Shown here piece by piece: positions 18,130-28,831 of a DNA stretch of 64,000 nt; positions within the stretch are counted from its first letter, which is position 1, and every line of letters starts with the position of its first letter. A program made the translations under genes and the position numbers. Under the pieces are notes generated by a model. It did not search any database. It saw nothing but the letters and a program-made list of their open reading frames with translations, and was not told where the DNA came from. The stretch covers positions 62,001 through 126,000 of the forward strand of contig JAITVY010000035.1 in the NCBI GenBank assembly GCA_031285565.1, in the 5' to 3' direction. This stretch comes from Tannerella sp. (lineage in GTDB: Bacteria > Bacteroidota > Bacteroidia > Bacteroidales > Tannerellaceae).

Positions 18130-19206
18130 GTGAATAATACATTTGGTAATATTTATCGCCTGACTTCGTTTGGGGAATCGCATGGTGCGGGAGTCGGCGG
18201 AATAATCGATGGTTGCCCGGCCGACATTTTGCTGGACATGGACTTTATCCAGGGTGAACTGGACAGGCGAAGACCCGGTCAGTCGCGAATTACAACCCCC
18301 CGGAAAGAAGCAGATAAAGTAGAGTTTCTTTCGGGCATATACGAAGGCCGTACCACAGGAACACCCATCGGTTTCCTCATCCGGAACGAAAATCAGCGCT
18401 CCAATGATTATGATAATATTACAGAAGCATTCCGGCCATCACATGCCGACTATACATATCAAACCAAATACGGTATCCGCGATCCGCGGGGTGGCGGACG
18501 TACTTCAGCACGCGAAACAATTGCCCGTGTTGTTGCCGGAGCAATAGCCAAACAGATTCTTCTGCAGGAAAACATAATTATACAGGCATATACATCGCAA
18601 GTAGGAAATATCCGTCTGGAAGGTAACTATAAAGATTATGACCTGAATCTGGCGGAAACCAATCCAGTGCGATGCCCTGATCCGGCAAAGGCTGCAGAAA
18701 TGGAGACGCTTATCAAAGAAATGAAAGCCAAAGGAGATACCATTGGGGGAATAGTCACCTGCGTAGCACAGGGAGTACCTGTAGGTTTGGGAGAGCCTGT
18801 GTTCGGTAAACTTCATGCCGCATTGGGAGCTGCTATGTTAAGTATCAATGCTGTTAAAGGATTTGACTATGGTATCGGGTTTGATACCCCAACGTTAAAA
18901 GGTTCGGAACAGAACGATTCGTTTTATAACGACAATGGAAAAATAAATACTCGTACCAATTATTCCGGAGGTATTCAGGGAGGAATATCCAACGGACAGG
19001 ATATTTATTTCAGGGTAGCATTTAAAGCTGTTTCAACTATATTAATGGAACAAAACTCTGTAGATATAAACGGGCAGAACACAACCATAAAAGCGCGTGG
19101 TCGTCACGATTCGTGCGTGCTACCGCGTGCCGTACCTATTGTTGAAGCAATGACTGCCATAACTTTACTCGACTACTACCTGCTTGCAAAAGCAACGATC
19201 AGATAA
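18130..19206 (+). CDS. aroC: Chorismate synthase
   Basis: It converts 5-enolpyruvylshikimate-3-phosphate to chorismate with reduced FMN, the last common step of aromatic biosynthesis. Family signatures are present: LTSFGESHG (residues 8-16), the phosphate/FMN-binding GQSRITTPR near 50, [10 protein letters not shown] near 100, [11 protein letters not shown] near 120 and [17 protein letters not shown] near 320. The length of 358 is normal. The start is GTG at 18130; it gives the conserved N-terminus [11 protein letters not shown], and no ATG fits better. A strong terminator follows the stop. Confidence 0.97.
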   Translation: MNNTFGNIYRLTSFGESHGAGVGGIIDGCPADILLDMDFIQGELDRRRPGQSRITTPRKEADKVEFLSGIYEGRTTGTPIGFLIRNENQRSNDYDNITEAFRPSHADYTYQTKYGIRDPRGGGRTSARETIARVVAGAIAKQILLQENIIIQAYTSQVGNIRLEGNYKDYDLNLAETNPVRCPDPAKAAEMETLIKEMKAKGDTIGGIVTCVAQGVPVGLGEPVFGKLHAALGAAMLSINAVKGFDYGIGFDTPTLKGSEQNDSFYNDNGKINTRTNYSGGIQGGISNGQDIYFRVAFKAVSTILMEQNSVDINGQNTTIKARGRHDSCVLPRAVPIVEAMTAITLLDYYLLAKATIR

Positions 19207-19240
19207 AAATAAAGCCTGCTTTCGCAGGCTTTATTTTTAT
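19203..19240. terminator. Bidirectional intrinsic terminator
   Basis: A 17-bp perfect stem (19203-19219 with 19224-19240) closes a TTTC loop. The GC core GCCTGC/GCAGGC is flanked by A-runs and T-runs on both sides. It lies between the converging aroC and S41 protease genes and overlaps the aroC stop codon. Confidence 0.93.
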
Positions 19241-19244
19241 CTCT

Positions 19245-20687
19245 CTATTTGTTCAACTTAGGCAAAGGCCGGGTATCAATCATTTTTCCATCTAATGCTT
19301 TTTTCATTGTGCTTATAGACCTTTCCGGCTGAAATTTTCGGGAGGACTTAGCAGAACGCGTTCCCACAACGGGTTCCCCGGTAATCCGGCTAATAGCTTC
19401 GGCCAACAACGGATCGCGTTCATCGCCAAACGGATATAAATTCACATAATCTTCTTCAACCAAAACATCGGGTTCCAAGCCACCGGTAAATGATGTTATG
19501 CCATTCTTATTTGCAAAACGATACACCATCAAATAAAGCCCCCAATTATCAATTTCTTCTACTGCAACCCATTCTTCGGTGCTTTCATCCCATACTTCCG
19601 GCGAAAGCAATACACCACCACAATATTTACCATGTGTCGTATTTCCTATCCGTATTACATCCATGTAGGGATCTAAACCGATAATGGTAGATTCGGAAGC
19701 AGAAGCAGTATATTCGGAGGTTAACACAAAAAGACGACTCAAATCCATATTAACAGCCAAGGTATCTGTAAAATACTCATTAGTCTCAATCTTATTTTTC
19801 TTGAAATAACTCATATAAGCATCATTCCATTCCTGCGAAATAAAAATATCCTTTCCTTTCACGACCGATGCCGGCGCCAAAATACTACTTAATATACGCG
19901 CAGTCTGAGCATATCCACCACTATTGTAACGCAAATCCAATACCACATCCGTTACTCCTTGTAGTTTAAATTCTGAAAAAACCTCCTGCAATCGTATTTC
20001 CGACTCTATCATATAATCCGTATAACACAAATAGCCGATTTTATTCGCTCCTTTTTCTATAACTTTGTAAGTGTTAACCGGATCCTCATACATAGTTTCA
20101 GCAAACATATATACCATAGTCGAATCCATTACAAGATTTCCATCATCATAGCTCGCTGTACCCAATAAAAGAGATGGTGCGGTGTATAACTCTCCATAAT
20201 TGTCTTCTGTAATATATCCGAAATCTTTAGTTACGATACAAGTTCCCCTTTTAAGTCCGGCTTTCTCTGCCGGAGAATCCGGATATACATATAGTATAAT
20301 TCCATAGAGAGCATCAAGATTTGAAATCCGTCCAAATATTAACTGATAGCCAAACGTAGTCGAAACTCCTTCAAATTCACCCGCCAGTTCAGTCATATCG
20401 TCGGTTAACATCGACCATTTGTCCTCCGTATATTTTAATTTATCAAAAAACTCAAACGGTTCAATCTCTTCCTCCGGATGAACCGAGCTCCAAGCTATAG
20501 TTGATGTCCATAGATAAGCATCCTGTACATAAGCAGCAATAAATTCGTCCACCAATCTTGTTTCCGAAACAGGTTCTTCCGGTAGCCAGTCTACAATTAA
20601 GTCATTTTCTTTATCATCCGAACAAGCCGTACAAAACAGCAGTAGGATACTACTAAAAAAAACAAACCATTTCAATTCTTTCTTCAT
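19245..20687 (-). CDS. S41 family peptidase lipoprotein
   Basis: A C-terminal-processing-type serine protease, predicted to be lipid-anchored. I start at the ATG at 20687 because it gives a clean lipoprotein signal (MKKELKWFVFF...LLFCTAC, Cys22); 13 extra codons are open upstream. A PDZ-like region lies near residues 95-170 (YPDSPAEKAGLKRG). The protease core follows with VVDVVLDLRYNSGGY-like strands near 240-260 and the catalytic Ser in TASASEST near 330; the Lys is about four residues later in the fold by family analogy but not certain here. The C-terminal end is basic. Such proteins are common in Bacteroidetes, and substrates are unknown. Confidence 0.88.
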   Translation of the reverse strand: MKKELKWFVFFSSILLLFCTACSDDKENDLIVDWLPEEPVSETRLVDEFIAAYVQDAYLWTSTIAWSSVHPEEEIEPFEFFDKLKYTEDKWSMLTDDMTELAGEFEGVSTTFGYQLIFGRISNLDALYGIILYVYPDSPAEKAGLKRGTCIVTKDFGYITEDNYGELYTAPSLLLGTASYDDGNLVMDSTMVYMFAETMYEDPVNTYKVIEKGANKIGYLCYTDYMIESEIRLQEVFSEFKLQGVTDVVLDLRYNSGGYAQTARILSSILAPASVVKGKDIFISQEWNDAYMSYFKKNKIETNEYFTDTLAVNMDLSRLFVLTSEYTASASESTIIGLDPYMDVIRIGNTTHGKYCGGVLLSPEVWDESTEEWVAVEEIDNWGLYLMVYRFANKNGITSFTGGLEPDVLVEEDYVNLYPFGDERDPLLAEAISRITGEPVVGTRSAKSSRKFQPERSISTMKKALDGKMIDTRPLPKLNK

Positions 20688-20853
20688 ATGATCGATTATT
20701 CTAAATTCAAAACAATTATAATTCAAGTCCTTTTAATTATCCCAGATTCTCCTCCTAAGGCAAATCCTTGCACAAACTACTTATTAATACGATTTTTCCA
20801 GTTGATCGAAATGACGATTGGTATCTCACTTTCAATTTTCAAATAAAATTACC

Positions 20854-21327
20854 TTATTCATGATGATAGGGTTCGTTTCGTAAAATCGTCATAGCCCGGT
20901 AGAGCTGCTCCACAAAAACGGATCGGATCATTTGATGGGAAAAAGTCATCTTACTCAATGACAACCGTTCCTGAATTGCTTTATATACAGTCTCACTATA
21001 TCCATACGGGCCACCTATTACAAAAATCAATCGCTTTTGAACCGTATGCATCTTTTTCTCAATATAGGAAGCAAACTGCATTGATGTAAATTCTTTTCCT
21101 TTTTCGTCGAGTAATACAGCATGATCCCCGGATTGCAAATATTTTAAAACGAGTTCTCCTTCTTTTTCTTTTTGCTTTGTCTCCGACAGGTTCTTTACAT
21201 TCTTTATATCCGGAATCACTTCCATCTGAAAAGGAATATAATGCGACAAACGTTCCTGATAATCATTCAGGGCCTCTTTCCAATAGCCGACATCAGTTTT
21301 TCCGACTACCAATAACACTATTTTCAT
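20854..21327 (-). CDS. rlmH: 23S rRNA pseudouridine-1915 N3-methyltransferase
   Basis: A SPOUT-class methyltransferase that methylates pseudouridine 1915 in helix 69 of 23S rRNA. The knot motif FVIGGPYGYS and the C-terminal SKMTFSHQMIRSVFVEQLYRA and RNEPYHH are diagnostic of RlmH (YbeA). The length is 157 from the ATG at 21327; the only upstream codon option is a TTG two codons earlier, so the ATG is preferred. It is a single gene, divergent from the DUF4783 gene. Confidence 0.95.
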   Translation of the reverse strand: MKIVLLVVGKTDVGYWKEALNDYQERLSHYIPFQMEVIPDIKNVKNLSETKQKEKEGELVLKYLQSGDHAVLLDEKGKEFTSMQFASYIEKKMHTVQKRLIFVIGGPYGYSETVYKAIQERLSLSKMTFSHQMIRSVFVEQLYRAMTILRNEPYHHE

Positions 21328-21511
21328 TTTCAACGCTCGTTAAGAAATCAATCATGCAATGGCAAAAATATAATATATTTCTCAACCAATTGATATATAA
21401 ACAGAAAATTCGCAACAGATGAAATCAAACATTCCATTCCAAAATAGCTCAAAACAAGACAGGTAATAAAATTTAAACAGTATCTAAGTATCCTATTAAA
21501 AATAAAAACCA

Positions 21512-21519
21512 TACCTTTG
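21512..21519 (+). promoter_or_regulatory. -7 box for the DUF4783 gene
   Basis: TACCTTTG fits the TAnnTTTG consensus and would start transcription near 21523. This sets the translation start: an upstream in-frame TTG at 21517 lies before the transcript begins, so the ATG at 21553 is used. Confidence 0.65.
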
Positions 21520-21552
21520 TATATACTTAATTCAAAAAAGGAGGAAAACGCG

Positions 21553-21924
21553 ATGAAAAAATTAGTCTTTATGCTCGCATTGATACTCTCTGCTTTGAGC
21601 ATACAAGCTGCCGATATCAACGGAATATCCAATGCATTTAAAAATGGTAATGCATCTTCGATAGCGGCAAATATGGATGCGGAAGTCGATATTGCTGTTC
21701 CGGGTACAAATAAAAAAGGTAGTGGTTCTGATGCCGTTGCTGCATTAAATCAATTTTTTCAGACGAACAAACCATCAGGATTTACCGTAGCGCATCATGC
21801 CGATAAGAATGAGTCCGGTTTTATTGTTGGGAAACTACCAACCAGTACAAAAGAATTTCGTGTAAATATTACCTACACTGTGAAAGATAACAAAATACTC
21901 ATTCAGTCTATTCGTATTGAGTAA
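21553..21924 (+). CDS. DUF4783 family periplasmic protein
   Basis: A 123-residue exported protein with a typical signal peptide (MKKLVFMLALILSALSIQA, cleavage after AQA-like IQA). The mature part resembles the SnoaL/NTF2-like DUF4783 fold: ISNAFKNGNASSIAANM, then strands ending in VKDNKILIQSIRIE. The family is common in Bacteroidetes; its function is unknown. The purine-rich AAGGAGGAAA a few bases before the ATG resembles a Shine-Dalgarno, unusual for this genome. A short GC hairpin (CCCC-TGAA-GGGG, 21933-21944) follows the stop. Confidence 0.85.
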   Translation: MKKLVFMLALILSALSIQAADINGISNAFKNGNASSIAANMDAEVDIAVPGTNKKGSGSDAVAALNQFFQTNKPSGFTVAHHADKNESGFIVGKLPTSTKEFRVNITYTVKDNKILIQSIRIE

Positions 21925-22041
21925 CCCCCAAACCCCTGAAGGGGCTCTTAGGAAAAAGTTGAAAGTAAAAAAGTAAAAGTAATGTTTGTATAGCATTACC
22001 TCTTTAAAGAATAGGGGTAATTCTACTAACTATTTTTAGAA

Positions 22042-22896
22042 ATGAAAACAAACGAAGAATTAATTGATGAACTAATTTCACTCGCCTTTGCCGAAGATGT
22101 CGGCGATGGCGACCATACTACATTATGCTGCATCCCCCCGACAGCGATGGGGAAAAGTCGACTGATTATCAAAGAAGACGGCGTATTAGCCGGAGTGGAG
22201 ATGGCTAAACAGATTTTCCATCATTTCGACCCGGCAATGAAAATTGACATTTATATCCAGGATGGGACTGAAGTAAAAAAAGGAGATATTGCATTTACAG
22301 TTGAAGGAAAAGTACAATCATTACTTCAAACCGAGCGTTTGGTTCTCAACGTGATGCAACGAATGAGTGGTATTGCAACTACTACACGTCGGTATGCAAA
22401 GGCATTGGAAGGCACTAAAACCCGTGTACTCGATACGCGGAAAACGACTCCCGGCATGCGGCTTCTCGAAAAAGAAGCTGTAAAGATTGGTGGTGGTGTA
22501 AATCATCGCATCGGATTGTTTGACATGATTCTGCTGAAAGACAATCATGTGGATTTTGCCGGGGGAATAGAACAGGCCATTACACGTGCAAAAAACTACC
22601 TGAAAGAAAAAGGAAAAGACCTGAAAATAGAAATTGAAGTACGTAACTTCGACGAACTCGATGAAGCACTTCACATTGGAGGTATTGATCGGATTATGCT
22701 GGATAACTTCAATATCGAAAACACAAAAGAAGCCGTCAAACGTATCAACGGACGTTACGAAACCGAATCATCCGGAGGTATAACTTTCGATACATTACGG
22801 GATTATGCAGAATGTGGCGTTGATTATATTTCGGTTGGTGCACTCACACACTCGGTAAAAAGCCTTGATATGAGTTTGAAAGCCGTCAATCATTAA
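22042..22896 (+). CDS. nadC: Nicotinate-nucleotide pyrophosphorylase
   Basis: Quinolinate phosphoribosyltransferase: it converts quinolinate and PRPP to nicotinate mononucleotide in de novo NAD synthesis. Visible signatures are EDVGDGDHTT (N-terminal), LNVMQRMSGIAT and TRVLDTRKTTPGMR (PRPP-binding, near 100-140), KDNHVDF, and SSGGIT...DYISVGALTHS at the end. The length of 284 is normal. nadA and nadB are not adjacent. The preceding 117 bp contains a short GC hairpin and no clear promoter box. Confidence 0.96.
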   Translation: MKTNEELIDELISLAFAEDVGDGDHTTLCCIPPTAMGKSRLIIKEDGVLAGVEMAKQIFHHFDPAMKIDIYIQDGTEVKKGDIAFTVEGKVQSLLQTERLVLNVMQRMSGIATTTRRYAKALEGTKTRVLDTRKTTPGMRLLEKEAVKIGGGVNHRIGLFDMILLKDNHVDFAGGIEQAITRAKNYLKEKGKDLKIEIEVRNFDELDEALHIGGIDRIMLDNFNIENTKEAVKRINGRYETESSGGITFDTLRDYAECGVDYISVGALTHSVKSLDMSLKAVNH

Positions 22897-22999
22897 TAAA
22901 AAATAAACAAGATTTATAGATAGATCAGAATTATTGATTTTAATTATACAGGATCTCATCTGTTTTTTTCTTTCTTTTGTAAGAAAATTGAAACAACGG

Positions 23000-25503
23000 A
23001 TGAGATTCTTTCTTTTGATAGTAATAAGTTGTATTATTCCCTTCCCTATCCTGGCACAAACGCTTAAAGGAAAATCATCAACGAGAAGGGAGAAGCCATT
23101 CCTTATGCAACAATTTATGTTGAAGAAATTGCATTGGGAATCGTAAGTGACGATCATGGAGAATTTCAAACCACTTTAGAAAAAGGTCAATATACATTTG
23201 TAGTATCATCGCTGGGACATGAAAAGAAAAAAATTCCGGTGACAATCTCAGAGAAAGAGACTACACTGGAAATAGTACTACAGGAAAAGATTTACCAGTT
23301 AAATGAAGTTACGGTAAAAGCCGGTGGAGAAGATCCGGCTTACCCGATCATGAGAAAAGCCATTGTTATGGCTCCTTTTTATTTGAACCAGGTAAGATCA
23401 TATCAGGCAAATATATACTTAAAAGGGACTCTCAAAGTGGATAAGATTCCGGCGCTCATCAGAAGACGAATTAAAGACCCCAGATTAAAAGATGCTGTTA
23501 ATAAATTATTTCTGATCGAATCGCAAAACAAAGTAACATTTACAGCACCTGATAAATATGATCAGGAAGTTGTAGCTTTATCCACTACCATCCCCCTTGA
23601 ACTGGATAATGATATTGCAATGGGAGTCATAAACAGCAATATTTATTCTCCGAATATCATGGCGATAGTTTCCCCTTTAGCTCCAAATGCTTTCTCACAT
23701 TATCAATACAAATTAGAGGGGATGAGTATGGAAGGTGAACACCTGGTAAACAAGATCAAGGTGATTCCTAAAAAGAACAACGCCCAGCTCGTCAGAGGAT
23801 ATATCTACATCGTTGAAAATTACTGGAATGTGCAGCAGGCTAATTTATCAGTCAGCCAGTCAGGCGTAACAGTACAATTCAATGTCGCCTATCATGAAGT
23901 ACGCCCGGGAGCATTTCTGCCGACCTCTTATGATATGAAAATGAATATGGATGTAATGGGAGTAAAAGGAGAAGCCAAATATTACTCCTCCGTACAATAC
24001 AACCGGGTAGATATTAATAGTCAATATACCATTCCTCCATCCAAAACAATTGACGAGCAGGTTACAAAAGAAAGTAAACAACTTGTCAAAGTTCAAAAGA
24101 AATTAAGAAATAAAGACTTAGAAGTAAAATCAAGGGATTCGGTATTCAGGATTACCCATGATACACTATCCTTACTCCGGGATTCGGTTTATTGGCTCGA
24201 AGTAAGACAACTGCCTTTGCGACCTGAAGAGATAATCAGTTATCAAATAAAAGACAGCCTGAAGTTAGTGGCAGACTCGATAAAACAGGCGGATTCCCTG
24301 CAGAACCGGACGTTCTCTACCTGGGTAAAAAATCTAGTACTCGGAGAGAAAATCAAACTACATGATAAATACACCATCGGCTATGGTGGCATTCTCAGAG
24401 CATGCCCGGAATATAATTTTGTTGACGGATTCTGGCTCGGACAAAAGTTCCATTTCGGGATTGACTTTTCAAAAAAACGGTCGCTGACAATTATTCCTTC
24501 GGTTCATTACCTGACAGCACGCAAAGAAATCAGTTGGCAGGTAGAAAATAGCTTCAAATATGATCCGCTAAGACATGGGAACCTGACTATCACTGCAGGT
24601 AATATGACTGCCGATTATGCCGGTACAAACGGAACCGGACGCTTTAATAACGCCTTATCATCCCTGTTATTTGCTGATAATACGGCTAAATTCTATCAGG
24701 CTAAGTTTGTTAACGCATCCCATCAGATTGATCTGGCTCATGCACTTCGGTTTACCGTAAATGTAAATTACGAAAAACGGAATACGCTCGATAACAATAC
24801 ATCATACAGCTTCTTCGGTGGCCGGCCAGAACCTAATAATCCGAATGAATTATTTCCCCCTATGCTAACACATACTTCATTCCGTACAGGGGTACAATTA
24901 CAATATACGCCGCGTTATCATTATCGCATTTGGAGGGGAGAAAAAATATATCTTTATTCAAACTACCCAACCTTCATGTTAAGTTACGAGAAAGGGATTC
25001 CCTTTAATAACGAGGACGCATCCTATGATAAATTAGAAGCAAGTATAAAGCAATCTATCCGATTGAATACTTTCAACCGAATACACTATACAATTGATGC
25101 AGGTATTTTCCCGTCTTCAAAAACAGTTTATCTGCCAGACTATAAGCATTTCGGTATAAATGAACCTTTTATAGCAGGAGGTTCATTGACAAATCGCTTT
25201 AATTTATTAAGTAATTATCAATATGTAACCAACGACAAATGGCTTCATGGCGACATAGAGCTCTCATCCGATTATTTATTACTAAAGAATATCCGGTTTA
25301 TGCAGGATTATCTGTTTGACGAATCACTACATCTGCGAAGCCTCTGGATTCCGGGACGGAATTATACGGAATTTGGATATTCAATTGGTTTTGGAGATAT
25401 AGCCCGTGTAGGCGTATTTGTCGGATTAGATAATGGAGCATATGATAAAATTGGATGTACAATCAGCCTACCAATCATCCAGGCATTGCTACGCAGGGAA
25501 TGA
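23000..25503 (+). pseudogene. DUF5686/carboxypeptidase-regulatory-like protein, frameshifted
   Basis: The N-terminal piece starts at ATG 23000 with a signal peptide (MRFFLLIVISCIIPFPILAQ) and then leaves frame. The rest continues in another frame from about 23075 to 25503. Adding one A to the AAAA at 23071-23074 restores a CarboxypepD_reg-like start (KGKIINEKGEAIPYATIYVEE) joined to GIVSDDHGEFQT, so one base is missing. The intact product would be about 834 residues: a beta-sandwich N-terminal domain, then a long DUF5686 region (LNEVTVKAGGEDPAYPIMRKA) and a C-terminal strand-rich part ending in SLPIIQALLRRE, presumably outer-membrane. It may be a real mutation or a sequencing error; the rest of the frame is open for 780 codons, which suggests it is recent. 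Confidence 0.8.
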
Positions 25504-25593
25504 AAAGTGAGATGCAAACCCATGCCTATGCGCGATAATGTCCCACAACTAAACAGTACAGGCCATTAAATAAGTGAAAACCAGTATAAAGAA

Positions 25594-26259
25594 TTACTTA
25601 TCTAACTCCTCTATCTGCCAATCAATAGCTCCGCGTCCGTTTTTTTTAAGAAAATCATTGGTTTGCGAAAAAGGTTTGGTTCCGAAAAATCCTCCCCCGG
25701 CTAAAGGTGATGGATGGGGCGCTTTCAATAAAAGATGTTGCGGATTGGTAACTCCTTTGGCTGCATCTATTGCATGGTTACCCCAAAGTATAAAAACCAA
25801 AGGCTTATCATAATTATTCAATATATCGAGAGCACGTTGCGTAAACTTAGCCCAGCCAAACTTTTTATGGCTACCGGCTTTTCCTTCCGTAACCGTCCAA
25901 CTGGTATTCATCATCAGTACTCCCTGTTTTGCCCACGAAGCCAGATAACCATGCTTAGGAGCATCGATACCTAAGTCTGATTTAAGCTCTTTGTAAATAT
26001 TCTTTAGGCTTGGAGGCGTTTTTATACCCGGTTTAACGGAAAAACTCAAACCATGCGCCTGCCCTGCCCCATGATAAGGATCCTGGCCAATAATCACAGC
26101 TTTTATATTTTCATAAGGACATAGGTCAAAACACGAGAACATCTCATCACGGGGTGGATATACCGTCCCGTTATCATAAGCCTCATCAACCTTTTCCATC
26201 AATTTTACAAAGTAATCTTCTTTCCTCTCCTGTTCTAAAAACTCTTTCCAGCTATTCAT
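25594..26259 (-). CDS. ung: Uracil-DNA glycosylase, family 1
   Basis: It removes uracil from DNA in base excision repair. All UNG motifs are present: the water-activating loop GQDPYHGAGQAHGLSFSV (catalytic Asp in GQDPYH, about 60-65), MNTSWTV-type strand, VFILWGNHA, and the DNA-intercalation loop HPSPLAGGGFFG (about 187-198). The length of 221 is normal. The gene is alone and converges with the DUF5686 gene on the left (about 90 bp between the ends). Confidence 0.97.
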   Translation of the reverse strand: MNSWKEFLEQERKEDYFVKLMEKVDEAYDNGTVYPPRDEMFSCFDLCPYENIKAVIIGQDPYHGAGQAHGLSFSVKPGIKTPPSLKNIYKELKSDLGIDAPKHGYLASWAKQGVLMMNTSWTVTEGKAGSHKKFGWAKFTQRALDILNNYDKPLVFILWGNHAIDAAKGVTNPQHLLLKAPHPSPLAGGGFFGTKPFSQTNDFLKKNGRGAIDWQIEELDK

Positions 26260-26307
26260 GATCTATTTTTTCCCAAAAATACTAATAAAAAATGATTCTC
26301 CGTTTGC

Positions 26308-28645
26308 TTACTCCCTCTTAATACTTTCTACCGGATTGGCATTGGCGGCCATATAGCTCTGCCAAAATACCGTAGCGAAAGAAATGAGAAGGCAGCCCAA
26401 ACCGGCGGCAATAAAGAAACTCGGATTCAGGTGTATGCGATAGGAGTAATCCGACAGCCATTCCCGCATCAAATACCAAGCGATCGGGGCAGCAATCACA
26501 AAGGCGATAAACACATAATTGAGGAAAGTAAAAATCAAGCGTTTCAATATCTGTATGTTGTTCGAACCAAAAACTTTTCGTACCCCGATTTCACGCGAAC
26601 GCTGCTGGATAAAGTAGGTCGACATGGCCAATAATCCCAGTAAAGAAAGCAAAACAGCGATAAAAGAAAATATTCCGACGATCTGAGATGTTCTTTTCTG
26701 CGAGGCAAAGGATTCTGCTACCTGTTGGTCAATAAAATTCCCTTTAAATTCAACACCCACTATCCGCTCGTACGTTTCCTTTACTGCTTTATATGCGTCA
26801 TAAGGATCACCCTGTACCTGTACCAGAATATTCCACGGATATAAATCTGCCGTTTTTTTTTATCTGTATAAGAACCGGCCTTTTCCCATGTAAAATATTA
26901 TTCAACTGGAAGTCTTTAAAAACTCCGGCTATCGGCACATCAGGCTCATAATATGAAAAAGTATGCGCATCCAAAGGCAGATTTTCTTCTTTCAGAGCGT
27001 ATTCGCTCAGGTAAAAGGCCTTGTCGGACGATACATGGTTCTCACGTATGATTTCAATACCCATCATCTCCATAAATGCAGAATCTACAGTCAACGTCTG
27101 AAAACCAATAGAACGCCCCTCAAATTCAATCGTATTATTATTTCCTCCGTTAAACGGAGTTCCTGCGGGAGTAGAGACCAAAGAAACCTGACTCAACTGA
27201 CGGAACTCATTAGCTAATGTCATAATCCGTTCTTTACTTTGAAGTTCCATTACGGATAGTTCAATAATATTTTTTGTATTATACCCCAAAGGAGCCTTGA
27301 TCAGATGATTTATCTGTGTAATCATCACAAAAGCCGCCGCTATAAGGGCAATGGTAATGCCATTCTGAAAAGTAATGAAAAACCGGCTGAATACCATTTT
27401 TGTTTTCTTCCGGAATCCTCCTTTCACAACATCAACCGCCTTGGTTTTAGAAATAAGAACAGCTGGCAGAAAACCAGTTATAAACCCGATTAAAATGATA
27501 GCAACAACAACTAATAATATATTTACAGGTGTTAACATTCCATATAAATCGATCGATGTATCCAATATCCTTTCGGCATAAGGACGAGCAGCAAATGCCA
27601 GAAGTGTTCCAATCAAAAAAGAAATAAATGTAAGTACCGTAGACTCTCCAATCATGCGGCTGAACAATTCCCACCAGGAAGAGCCCAGCAGACTGCGGGT
27701 TGCCATCTCTTTCGCACGAAATCCGGTCTGGGCAACGGTCAAATTGATATAATTGATGACCGCAAAAATCAATATAAGCAGCCCAACCGTAAGAAGAATA
27801 AGTACCAGTTTTTTATCGCCTTTATTATACATATATCCGTCCTGATGGGCATAATAAGCTTCGGTTATCGGAATGAATTGAACAGTCTCCACTACTTCTC
27901 TCTCATAAAACCAATACAGCCCCTTGAAATAATCGCGCATATCTTCCGCCTTAGAAGCAAGCGAACTTCCTTCCCGCTCTTTCAGGAAAAGATTGGTAGA
28001 TAAAGCATTATTAAACGTATTCCCATCCATATCCGAACGAAAATTACGCAGATTATCTGTACGAACAAGAATATCATTATATTTGATGACGGAGTTTCGG
28101 ATATCTTTCATTACCCCGTTAACGACAAATGACAACGTATCATTCATAACCAACGTTTTTCCAATGGGGCTCTCACGGCCAAACACTTTTCGGCCATACG
28201 ATTCCGAAATTACCACATCGCTCTTATTTGACATCACATAATCCTCATTACCAACGACTAAAGGAAATGAGAAAAAGCTAAAGAAATTACCGTTTACAAA
28301 TGAAACACTGGTATTCCATTTCTTGTTTTCAATTACGACAGGCACCTCATCCGATCCGGCAAATAGAATGCATCCGGTTACATAACAATAATCTTCAATC
28401 TCCGGATAACGTTCTTTTACTCGTTCGCCGATTCCATACGCAGACATATTCATTTCTTCATTACCCAACATATAAATACGTTCCGCATCCCGGTGAAAAC
28501 GGTCGGTCGTCAGTTCCTGCCGGGCATAAACAATAATCAGGATAACAAACATCAACGAAATCGAAAGTCCGAAAACCTCAATCGCCGTATACGCCTTATG
28601 GTGCCTGAGAAAACGTAGAAAAGAATTAAATTTAAATATATTCAT
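26308..28645 (-). pseudogene. FtsX/MacB-type ABC permease, frameshifted at A9
   Basis: A full-length Bacteroidetes ABC transporter permease of about 785 residues is split into two frames. The first part (28645 to 26807) has an N-terminal membrane helix, a periplasmic MacB-like domain and the first FtsX block (LTVGLLILIFAVINYINL). The second part (readable from about 26760 down to 26308) has the last FtsX block (RTSQIVGIFSFIAVLLSLLGLLA, REIGVRKVFGSN) and ends in NPVESIKRE. The break is in a run of nine T (26853-26861; A9 in the coding strand); eight would restore the frame. It may be a mutation, phase variation or an assembly error. No ATPase gene is adjacent. Confidence 0.85.
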
Positions 28646-28677
28646 AATTTATCGTTGTTTCGTTTTCCATTAAACAG

Positions 28678-28691
28678 GCAAACTTCATGCC
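28678..28691 (-). promoter_or_regulatory. Sigma-54 (-24/-12) promoter
   Basis: On the minus strand the sequence TGGCATGAAGTTTGC matches the sigma-54 consensus TGGCAC-N5-TTGC, with GG (28691-28690) and GC (28679-28678) separated by the required ten bases. Transcription would start near 28667, about 20 nt before the permease ATG. Sigma-54 promoters need an AAA+ activator bound upstream, which fits the large palindrome at 28745-28788. Confidence 0.65.
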
Positions 28692-28744
28692 ATACAATAT
28701 ATACAACTATACATCAACATCATACATGCATCATTCATAAAAAA

Positions 28745-28788
28745 CAATGTCAAAAAAATGGACAATATTGTCCATTTTTTTGACATTG
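28745..28788. promoter_or_regulatory. 44-bp perfect palindrome, probable activator site
   Basis: Two 22-bp arms meet with no loop at 28766/28767: the left arm starts CAATGTCAAAAAAATGG and the right arm is its exact reverse complement. The half-sites read TGTC-A7-TGGACA. It is centred about 100 bp upstream of the predicted sigma-54 transcription start, the usual place for an NtrC-type activator dimer. It is also just downstream of the GH92 stop, so it could in addition form an RNA hairpin at the end of that transcript, but the lack of a loop and of GC bases argues for a protein site. Confidence 0.65.
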
Positions 28789-28831
28789 ATAGAGCAATCA
28801 GGCAAAAGCAGTCTGATATTGATTATGTTGC

